Shown here piece by piece: positions 18,985-27,200 of a stretch of 64,000 nt of DNA (position 1 is the stretch's first letter; each line of letters starts with the position of its first letter). Origin of the DNA: Psychrobacter alimentarius. GTDB lineage: Bacteria > Pseudomonadota > Gammaproteobacteria > Pseudomonadales > Moraxellaceae. The notes below the pieces were generated by a model, which was not told where the DNA came from, made no database searches, and worked only from the letters and a program-made list of their open reading frames with translations. Made by a program: the position numbers and the translations under genes. The DNA is taken from the NCBI RefSeq assembly GCF_001606025.1, contig NZ_CP014945.1, forward strand, positions 1,426,001-1,490,000, read 5' to 3'.

Positions 18985-20586
18985 ATGAAAACAAATCATC
19001 AAGCTATTAAACATTGTCTGTCGTCACCTATCAAAAATAAGACCTTATTTGCCAGTGCATTTTTGGCGGGTACACTGTTATTGACGGGCTGCCAATCTAC
19101 CAGTCTGTCTAATAACTCAAATCCATCGAACGCTATGGCCAAAAAACAAACGTCAGCGGTCGCTAAAACCGTCTTAGCAACTGCATTGCAAAAACAGCGC
19201 CGTCAATCCTTTAGCTATCATAGTAATATTGAAATTAATAATGAGCAGCAATTTGCCAATGTAGCCGCAAAAGATCAGGTCGCATCAGATTCTCCAAGCG
19301 AATACTGCGAAGACACTCACGACCAATCCTATGTGGCTTTACTTGAGCAAGCCGAGGAGCAAAATAAAGATGTCTTGGATACTGAGTATGATACTCAGCG
19401 TACGGCGCTAAAAAACAGTTATCTTGAATGCAATGCTGCGTATGAAGCGTGGGTAGACCATCAATACGATAGTGACATCGCTGTGCCGCCCTCTTACCAG
19501 CAGTTATTTGACAATTATGACAGCAAGATAAAACCGCTAGAAATTAAAAAATCAAAACTGTTAGACGCTTATTGGTTCAAGCCACTCTCTCTCAATGCCC
19601 AAGGTGTTTATCAGCCGATGGCTGGCAGAGCAACCATGCTTGCCAGCGCCCAGTATCAAACACGCAATAATCACAGCAGCATCAATCAGCCTATCTATAT
19701 CGATCTTAAGAATGGCGATATTTATCTATGGGCAGACAATGTTGCGATGTTTAACTCCTCGATGCTAGACGACTCACTTGGTACGAAATGGCAAAATAAA
19801 TGGTTAAAAATAGCCATGGATGATGGCACCTTGCCGAAAGGCTTTGGTCGTGAAGTGATAAAAAGTCACTTTGCGGCAATGGATGAGACATTTGAAGCGG
19901 CACCTGTGAGTCAGTTCGATTACGTGGCGCCCAATACGCTAGCGTCGCTTTCTCCTAAATTACCAGCGCATCAGCTAACCCCAATACTAGCGACTGATAC
20001 CATCATTAGGCGTGTACAAAGTGCTGAAAGCTATGAGCTATTTTATCAAGACTATATGCGCATTTTTTATGACCGCATCAGCAAACAATATCCTGAATTG
20101 ATTGAGGCAAATGTATCCGATGAATCAGAAAACACAACGTCTGATAAGTTCACCAGTAAAGCCTTGGTGCAGCAAATTTTGACCATGGTAAAAAGTCAGA
20201 TAGAAGGTGGGGATGAAACAGAAGAGGTAACACTGCCAGAGAATACAGAGGTGCAAGAGCTTTACGGATTTGATAAACAGGGTCAACTTAAATGGCAGCA
20301 TTTGCGCAATGAGTTACTGAGTAAAACCAAAGCCGCTTCTGGTACGTCAAGCAAGGGTGTGACTGTAGATATGTTACAACAATATTCTGCCATAAGTCAT
20401 CAAGACATGGCGTTTCCTAACTTGCCAAGTGATGTGCAAGTGCCAAATGCCAGTAATAGTATTGATGCAAGAAAATATGGCAAAGAGCTGATGCAGTACT
20501 ACCGCGATGGTAATGGTACTTTTATGGGTAAAATGATATTTAGTAGATTTCCCATGTCTATAGAAGCGAGTGGGGCGGTTGATTAA
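18985..20586 (+). CDS. Second lipoprotein of the pair, function unknown
   Basis: 533-residue predicted lipoprotein with an N-terminal basic region, hydrophobic segment and lipobox LLLTGC (about residues 28-37). The mature part starts SerThr/Asn-rich, then has a Gln/Glu-rich helical stretch (about 110-190) and a folded-looking remainder. The C-terminus lacks the acidic repeats of the upstream protein. ATG follows an AAGGATAAAAT ribosome site. Both genes share the lipobox plus Ser/Asn linker layout and an AMA/YQP-type middle, which suggests a functional pair or distant duplication, but I cannot show homology by eye. A bidirectional terminator follows. Confidence 0.75.
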   Translation: MKTNHQAIKHCLSSPIKNKTLFASAFLAGTLLLTGCQSTSLSNNSNPSNAMAKKQTSAVAKTVLATALQKQRRQSFSYHSNIEINNEQQFANVAAKDQVASDSPSEYCEDTHDQSYVALLEQAEEQNKDVLDTEYDTQRTALKNSYLECNAAYEAWVDHQYDSDIAVPPSYQQLFDNYDSKIKPLEIKKSKLLDAYWFKPLSLNAQGVYQPMAGRATMLASAQYQTRNNHSSINQPIYIDLKNGDIYLWADNVAMFNSSMLDDSLGTKWQNKWLKIAMDDGTLPKGFGREVIKSHFAAMDETFEAAPVSQFDYVAPNTLASLSPKLPAHQLTPILATDTIIRRVQSAESYELFYQDYMRIFYDRISKQYPELIEANVSDESENTTSDKFTSKALVQQILTMVKSQIEGGDETEEVTLPENTEVQELYGFDKQGQLKWQHLRNELLSKTKAASGTSSKGVTVDMLQQYSAISHQDMAFPNLPSDVQVPNASNSIDARKYGKELMQYYRDGNGTFMGKMIFSRFPMSIEASGAVD

Positions 20587-20635
20587 AGAAAGTGGTTAAG
20601 AGGGCTATAAATCTTTAAACATGCTAATCGTTTAT

Positions 20636-20670
20636 AAAAAAAGTGCACCGTTGATACGATGCACTTTTTT
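20636..20670. terminator. Bidirectional intrinsic terminator
   Basis: AAAAAAGTGCA (20637-20647) pairs with TGCACTTTTTT (20660-20670), with a further CGT/ACG pair inside. The A/T tracts on both sides let it serve the lipoprotein pair on the plus strand and the Spy-like gene on the minus strand. Confidence 0.85.
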
Positions 20671-20753
20671 ATATTCTCATATTGCAGACTTAGTACGATT
20701 GTAGACTTAATATGATAAGCAACAGTGCTTTAATGCACGCTGCCTATTAAGAA

Positions 20754-21275
20754 TTACATACCTTGATGTTTTTTGCCCTGCATTTTGTGATGACCTGGAC
20801 CTTTATGTCCTTTAGCCATTTTCTCAGCTTCTAATTTGGCCAGTTTTGCACGCTGCTCGGGTGTCAAGACTTGGGCAATGGCATGCTGAGTTTGTACACG
20901 TTCAATAAAGCGCTGTTTTGTTTTAGCCGCTTGTTGATCGGCCAGACGATTTACGGCAGCAGTGTTGAGCGTACTTGCATTGGTCAAAGCTTGCATTTGC
21001 TGATGCATCTGCATACGCTCTGCTTTATTTTTAGCGCGATCAGCTTTATAGTCGCCATGTTTTGCTTTCATGATGGCTTTGATTTGCGCTTGCTGCGTCG
21101 CTGTCAGATCTAACTGAGACATCGGGCCTCTCATGCCGCCTTTCTTCATACCATCTTTATGCTGCATTTTGCTGGAGGTCGGTGCTGTATCAGTGGTTGC
21201 ATTAACGCTGGTACATGCAGTCACGGTAAACACGCTAGACATTGCCAGTACTGAGCCCAATAGTAATTTTTTCAT
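20754..21275 (-). CDS. Spy/CpxP-family periplasmic protein, His/Met/Lys-rich
   Basis: 173-residue exported protein. The signal region ends in VFTVTACTS, so it may be a lipoprotein (lipobox-like TAC). Two LTxxQ motifs, LTATQQAQI and LTPEQRAKL, define the Spy/CpxP family of envelope stress chaperones and sensors. The mature N-terminus (KMQHKDGMKKGGMRGPM) and the C-terminus (GHKGPGHHKMQGKKHQGM) are rich in His, Met, Gly and Lys, suggesting metal binding. It is transcribed divergently from the response regulator gene, the same arrangement as cpxP-cpxRA, so it is probably a target and feedback inhibitor of that system (inference). Confidence 0.82.
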   Translation of the reverse strand: MKKLLLGSVLAMSSVFTVTACTSVNATTDTAPTSSKMQHKDGMKKGGMRGPMSQLDLTATQQAQIKAIMKAKHGDYKADRAKNKAERMQMHQQMQALTNASTLNTAAVNRLADQQAAKTKQRFIERVQTQHAIAQVLTPEQRAKLAKLEAEKMAKGHKGPGHHKMQGKKHQGM

Positions 21276-21503
21276 AGTGTAATCCTTTATGTCGTTTGGT
21301 TAAATGATAATGAACAGCAACGTTTGATTTTGCCAATATGTCCATTGCAAAGTGCAGTACTCGCTGTTGATGAGGCTATTCTACGACAGCTAAAGGTTAC
21401 GAACATTTATGAAATATTAAGAAAGGTAACGGTTATGGCGTATCGATCAGTAATTGCCTGATAATATGAGTAACAAAGGTATTTACCGCTTAAGGAGACA
21501 GAT

Positions 21504-22190
21504 GTGCCGAATATACTGCTGGGCGATGATGATGAAGAGCTGACTCAATTATTACAAGAATATCTTCATAATCATGGCGTGACCTGCGACTGTGTTCATG
21601 ATGGGGAGGCTGTGATTCAAACATTAAAGGCGGCGAGTAACAATGCGTCTGCTTATGACTTGCTGGTGCTAGATATCATGATGCCAAAAATTGATGGATT
21701 GAGTGTGCTGCGCCAACTGCCAAACATCAGTGATGTGCCCGTTATTATGTTGACTGCCAAAGGTGAAGAGATTGATCGTATCATTGGCTTAGAGCTTGGG
21801 GCTGATGATTATATCACCAAACCCTGCAATCCTCGGGAGCTGCTGGCGCGTATCAATGCGGTGATTAAACGTACTAATGCGGTTGCATCGGAGCACACAC
21901 CGTTGCCTGAGAGCCGCTTGCATCTTGATCAAAATCAGCGGCTGTGTCAGATAGATGGTGTCGAGCTGCAAGTGACTGGTACAGAGTTTGATCTGTTGGT
22001 CGCGTTGCTTAAACAAAAGGGCGAGGTCGTGAGTAAGACATGGCTGTCAGAGCACATTCTACAGCGCGAATTGCAGCCGTTTGATCGCAGTTTGGACGTT
22101 CATATTTCCCGCTTGCGCAAAAAACTTCAACCCTTTCACGATGAACCGATTAAAGCCGTTCGCGGTAAAGGCTATCAATTGGTACTGTAA
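21504..22190 (+). CDS. OmpR-family response regulator (CpxR-like)
   Basis: 228-residue response regulator. The receiver domain (1-118) has the acidic pocket DDD (8-10), phospho-acceptor Asp57 in LLVLDIMMPKIDG and the Thr/Lys switch residues in IMLTAKGEE. A winged-helix OmpR/PhoB DNA-binding domain follows (about 130-228), with LDVHISRLRKKL recognition helix and VRGKGYQLVL hairpin. The start is GTG at 21504 preceded by TAAGGAGACA. Its stop overlaps the kinase start (TAATG). Similarity and gene order favour a CpxR/envelope-stress role over other OmpR regulators. Confidence 0.92.
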   Translation: MPNILLGDDDEELTQLLQEYLHNHGVTCDCVHDGEAVIQTLKAASNNASAYDLLVLDIMMPKIDGLSVLRQLPNISDVPVIMLTAKGEEIDRIIGLELGADDYITKPCNPRELLARINAVIKRTNAVASEHTPLPESRLHLDQNQRLCQIDGVELQVTGTEFDLLVALLKQKGEVVSKTWLSEHILQRELQPFDRSLDVHISRLRKKLQPFHDEPIKAVRGKGYQLVL

Positions 22191-23812
22191 TGGTGGAATC
22201 ACCAATGAAAAATGCCACCTTTAGAGTGCGAATCACGCTGTTTTGGCGTCTGTTTTTGAGCCTATTATTAACGATTCTGATGACCTCTGTTTTGTCCATC
22301 ATGGTAGAGCGCTGGCTGGTCGAAAAAGAGCTGACAGCTCGTATGGATGTACAAATTGACAGTTTGTTGATTAAGCGTGAGGAAATAGTGCAAGCGCTAA
22401 AGGTAGGAGATTTCGCAGCAGTTAGAGAGATGTATCGCCAAGACCGGCGGCTCATGAATCAGATTAGAGTCTATGATGAAGAAGATGCCATTATATTTCC
22501 ACGTTATCGAGAAAGAGACGATCAGCGTAAGCCAGAACGTAGGCAAAGGAATGAGCAGGCAGTAGAGCAATCATCAATTCGGACAAACTCAACTCAGACA
22601 AAGCCAGCGGTGCCGCCCGCACCTCGCTTCGATACTGAAAAAATGATCAATGGCGAGAATAGAGTCCATGAAAAGCCATCCATTTTAGATCATATTTTGC
22701 AGCCGATAATGCCGCGTGGGGCTAAGATGGCTGACCCTGACACTCGTCCTGAATTGGCTGATGTGACGGTTGCCTTGCCCAACAAAAAAACAGTCCTTAT
22801 CCAATTGCGTCCGCATTTGCGTTTTTCAGATGTTGTAGAGCTGCAACGTAGTAATTTTCCAATACGGTTATTGTTGATACTTCTCTTTAGTATCTTAGTC
22901 TGCGTTTGGCTAAGTCGCACGCTGACTTATCGTATTCGACGTGTACAGAGTACGGTACACCGTATGATTGATGGGGATTATCAGGCAAATCCAGATTTAT
23001 CCAAAATGGGCGATGATGAGCTGGGTTTACTGGCTAAAGACGTTGCCAAACTGTCGATAAGACTGGCTGAGAGTGAGTTGGCGCGCAAACAGATGCTCAG
23101 TGATATCTCTCATGAGCTACGTTCACCGCTGGCGCGTCTAGAGGTGGCGACCGAGCTCACACGTGACTTTGCTCCCAATACCAGTCGCTACCTAGATCGC
23201 ATTGATAAAGAGTCTGCACGAATGAATGAGTTGATTGAGCAAATCATTCATATTCAATCGCTACAAATGCAGCAATACACCATCGACAATTTAGAGAATG
23301 AAGCAGTCAATCTTTCTGAGATTATCAGTGAGATAGGACAAGATGTTTGCTTTGAGTTTCAACATAAGAACGTGCGCTGGCAGTGGCAGCCGTCTCGCTT
23401 TTTATCAAAGAGTGATACCGATTTTTCTTGGACAGTCCTTGGCAACCAAGAGCAGCTACATAGTGCCTTTGAAAATGTGATTCGCAATGCTTTTATGCAT
23501 ACAGAGGCAGGCTCAACGGTCAGTGCCGAGATGAAAGAAGTAGAGATGGATAATAAGTCACATGCTATTGAAATCACCATAACAGATGAAGGCGGCGGCG
23601 TCGCAGAAAAAGATTTAGATCGAATTTTTCAGCCGTTTGTGCGTCTTGATTCTGCACGTCATCGCGAAACTGGCGGTTATGGGCTGGGTTTGGCAATCGT
23701 TCATGCAGTGGTGATAGCGCATAAAGGTTACATTAATGTTTATAATCGACAGGATGGTATAAAAGGTTTGATGATGCAGATAACGTTGCCAACTGAATAT
23801 AACGGTCACTAA
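22190..23812 (+). CDS. Membrane sensor histidine kinase (CpxA-like)
   Basis: 540-residue inner-membrane kinase. TM1 (about 14-36) and TM2 (about 222-245) flank a periplasmic domain of about 185 residues that contains a basic, Arg/Gln-rich and Pro-rich insert (about 105-160). A HAMP linker (about 246-300) leads to the H-box LSDISHELRSPLARL, whose His is the phosphorylation site (about 305). The ATP-binding domain shows the N-box ENVIRNAFMHT, TDEGGGVAEKDLD and GYGLGLAIVHAV. The first ATG overlaps the regulator stop; the ATG at 22205 is a possible alternative. It partners the upstream regulator. A strong terminator follows directly. Confidence 0.92.
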   Translation: MVESPMKNATFRVRITLFWRLFLSLLLTILMTSVLSIMVERWLVEKELTARMDVQIDSLLIKREEIVQALKVGDFAAVREMYRQDRRLMNQIRVYDEEDAIIFPRYRERDDQRKPERRQRNEQAVEQSSIRTNSTQTKPAVPPAPRFDTEKMINGENRVHEKPSILDHILQPIMPRGAKMADPDTRPELADVTVALPNKKTVLIQLRPHLRFSDVVELQRSNFPIRLLLILLFSILVCVWLSRTLTYRIRRVQSTVHRMIDGDYQANPDLSKMGDDELGLLAKDVAKLSIRLAESELARKQMLSDISHELRSPLARLEVATELTRDFAPNTSRYLDRIDKESARMNELIEQIIHIQSLQMQQYTIDNLENEAVNLSEIISEIGQDVCFEFQHKNVRWQWQPSRFLSKSDTDFSWTVLGNQEQLHSAFENVIRNAFMHTEAGSTVSAEMKEVEMDNKSHAIEITITDEGGGVAEKDLDRIFQPFVRLDSARHRETGGYGLGLAIVHAVVIAHKGYINVYNRQDGIKGLMMQITLPTEYNGH

Positions 23813-24223
23813 TAGCTGGTGAAAATAATAAAGGCTCAGGTATGCGGATGTTCATGATGTCTGCATACCTGGGCTTTTTTTTGGCTCAAAAATAGAAATT
23901 CTGATAAACGAACATAATTTGGTATAAACGGACGATATACGAATTTATATATTTGTTTAAGTAAATATAATAGATAAAGGGTACTAAGTACCCGACTAGT
24001 TGTATTGTTACTTTGTTTGCATTTGTTAATACTTATGTATAGAGAGTGATAAAAAAACCACAAGATAAAACGTCTTGTTCTGAAAGGTTAATATTAGTAA
24101 CACTGTAAAAGGATTTCGCATTATCAATTTATAAACCGTTTTATTTTGCGGTATCAACTCTCTGCAACATAGATTGTATCTCTGATTTTTCAAATCTGAC
24201 AATTCTATAGGGGAGTACATATT
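23813..24223. other. Long adhesin upstream region
   Basis: 411 bp, strongly AT-rich after the kinase terminator. It holds a TATAAT hexamer at 23966-23971 and, 7 bp later, the palindrome GGGTACTAAGTACCC (23979-23993). If TATAAT is the -10, the adhesin mRNA would have a leader of about 240 nt and the palindrome would cover the start site as an operator or 5-prime hairpin. Confidence 0.4.
23829..23882 (+). terminator. Intrinsic terminator of the two-component operon
   Basis: The arms CAGGTATGC (23837-23845) and GCATACCTG (23863-23871), extended by AGGCT/GGCTT pairing, are followed by eight T (23875-23882). It starts 17 bp after the kinase stop. Confidence 0.9.
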
Positions 24224-27200
24224 ATGAACCGCATCTATAAGGTGATATGGAACGAAGCCTTAAACTGTTTTACGGCCGTCGGTGAATATGCCAAGGCACG
24301 CGGCAAATCTTCCAAATCTAGCGTTAGTTCTAACGCTACTATCAACACCACTTCTAACCTATCTTTTATCAATACATTGCGCCTGAGTACAATAGGACTT
24401 GGGCTTTTGGCCGCTGGCTTTGTTGTACAGACAAATGCTGACGTCAGTTACTCCAATCTCATCAATATCACTGGTCATCAAAGCCAAGGTAATGGCCATG
24501 ACACTCATGGCAACGGTAATGGATATGGCCACGAAACTCATGGTAACGGCAATGGGTATGGCCATGATGAGAATGGCAACAGCGGTAATAACGGTAATAA
24601 CGGTAATAACGGTAATAACGGTAATAACGGTAATAACGGTAATAACGGTAATAACGGTAATAACGGTAATAACGGTAATAACGGTAATAACGGTAATAAC
24701 GGTATTGGACTAAAGTTTGCTGGTGATACTGGTGGAACGATTATACGGAATCAAGGCGAAACGCTGAATATTAAAGGTGGCGAAACTGATACCACAAAAC
24801 TCACCAGCGGTAACAATATCGGTGTGGTGTCTAATGGTACTAATACTCTGACTATCAAATTAGCAAAAGATTTGACTGGTTTAAACAGTGCGAGTTTTAA
24901 CAGTGGCGTTGTGATCTCCGCTACTGGTATCAATGCTGGTAACAAAGTTGTCTCAGGCGTCGCTAATGGTGTGGCTGGTAATGACGCGGTCAACGTCAAT
25001 CAGTTAACCACTAGCATTGCCGCCAACAAAACCAAATACTATAGTGTCAACTCAACTGCGACTGGTAATAGCAATAACGATGGGGCAACCGGACCAAATG
25101 CAATGGCTATGGGTGGCAATGCAACGGCTGCTGGTGGACAAGCGATTGCAATTGGGAGTGGTCAAAGTGGCCAAAACACAACAGCAAGCGGGCAACAATC
25201 CATTGCGATCGGTGCCAATGTGGTATCAAAAGGTCACTCATCTATCGCACTTGGCGGTGATGATTTAGATGACGCTTCAAAAACAAATATCGGAAGTAAT
25301 TCAGCCAGTGCTACATTGAATGGTGGCACCGTAAATACGACCTTCAATAGCTATGCAGGCAAAAACCTTGTCGAACCCAATCGGTATGATGTCAATACAG
25401 AATCGGGTGGCGCTGCGTCAATTGCAATGGGTGTAAAAGCCCTATCTAAAGGTGATTTATCTACCGCAGTTGGCGTACATGCTAACTCTGCGGGTACCGC
25501 TTCCTCGGCCTTCGGTATGGCAGCCTCTGCTACCAAACAAGGATCATTAGCGCTTGGCGCAGGTGCTAAGTCTGATGTTCAAGACGGCGTGGCTCTAGGG
25601 TCAAGATCTGTTGCTAGTGTGGCAGGTGGGGCGACCGGATTTGTACCAGTAGGGACTTTGACCGTTGATGAAAACGCCATTATCGCAACGAGAAGTGTGG
25701 CACTAGGTGCTGTATCAGTGGGTACAGGCGCACAAGGTGGTAATCGTCAGATTGTAAACGTTGCTGCAGGTACCAATAACAGTGATGCTGTCAACGTCGC
25801 GCAGCTAATCGGTCTCCAAAATGGTATTAACGGTACGCTAAACCAAGGCATAGATTTTGGCGGTGATAGTGGCACCAACGTCAATCGTAAGCTTGGCGAA
25901 AAATTATTGGTGAAAGGTGGCGAAACTGATGCTACAAAACTCACCAGTGGTAACAATATCGGTGTGGTTGCTGACGGTAATGACACCTTAACCATCAAAT
26001 TGGCAAAAGATTTGACGGGGCTAGATAGCGTCACCACAGGAAATAGCCTGCTCAACACCAATGGTTTGAGCATTACAGGTGGTCCAACATTCACCGCAAC
26101 AGGTATCAATGCCAATAACCAACAGATCCAAGGCGTAGCAAGTGGCGGCACAATCGAATCTAACGCTGCCAATATCGGTGATGTAAACACGGCGATTACT
26201 GGCGTAACCAATTTAGGCTTTGGTCTAAAAGCGGCCGATGGTAATACCGTGCAAAAACCACTAGGACAAGCGGTTGAAGTGGTTGGCTCTAACAATAACA
26301 TCGACACGCGAGTGAACAACGGTAAAGTAGAAGTGCAACTCAACAGCAACCTTGATCTTGGCAACAACGGTAGTGTCAAAATGGGTTCAGCTTCTCCTTT
26401 CGGTCTTGGTAGTACGACGACACTTGATCGTTCTGGTCTTACAACAGGCAATGCACTCCTTAATACCACCGTTGATGGTTTAGGTGTTAGAACGGGTAAC
26501 GCATTAATCAACACGACAGTGAGCAGTTTGGGTGTTGCTGTATCTAATCCATTCTCTACTACTACTTTATCTGGTAACGGCCTTAACATTCTTGGTGGTC
26601 CAAGCGTGACGACTGCGGGTATCAATGCCGGTAATAAAAAAGTGGTCAACGTTGCTAATGGCGTACAAGCAAAAGACGCCGTCAACGTCAGTCAGCTTAA
26701 CAGCGCCTCAGCGGCTGCGCGTACCAAAGTACTGAGCGGCACCAATGTTGCCAGTGTTGACTTCTCAACCGACAGCATCACAGGACAAGACGTCTACACC
26801 GTCAATGCCGATGGCACCACTGCCTCAGCTGGCTCATCAGCCGTCACCGTCACTCAAGGTGCCAAAGATGGCGCGACCAACATGACGGACTACGCAGTCG
26901 ACTTAAGCGACGCCAGTAAAGCAAGCTTAGTCAAAGCGGACAGCGCTATGCAAAGTGTGGTCACTCAGATCGATGGTAATGAGGTTAAAACCCTGAACAG
27001 CACCGACAATAGTGCCAACTTCCTCACAGGCGACAACATCGTCTTGACCGCTGAGGGTGGTGGTATCAAAGTCGCCACCGCACCAGATGTGTCCTTCACT
27101 ACCGTCACCACAGGCGATACCTTGCTCAACACAGAAGGCGTCCGCTTCCTTGGTGGTAGCAGTGTCAGACTGAGCCAAAGCGGTCTTAACAATGGGGGCA

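Noticed and set aside
24399..24713. Plus-strand frame encoding Val-Ile-Thr repeats
   Set aside because: It is the shifted reading of the GGTAATAAC array within the adhesin and ends right after it.
25747..26685. Long minus-strand open frame (312 codons) opposite the adhesin
   Set aside because: Its Pro/Leu/Thr-rich composition mirrors the adhesin's repetitive codons in the antisense frame. Further antisense ORFs at 28184-28951 and 27358-27693 behave the same. No ribosome sites or domains.
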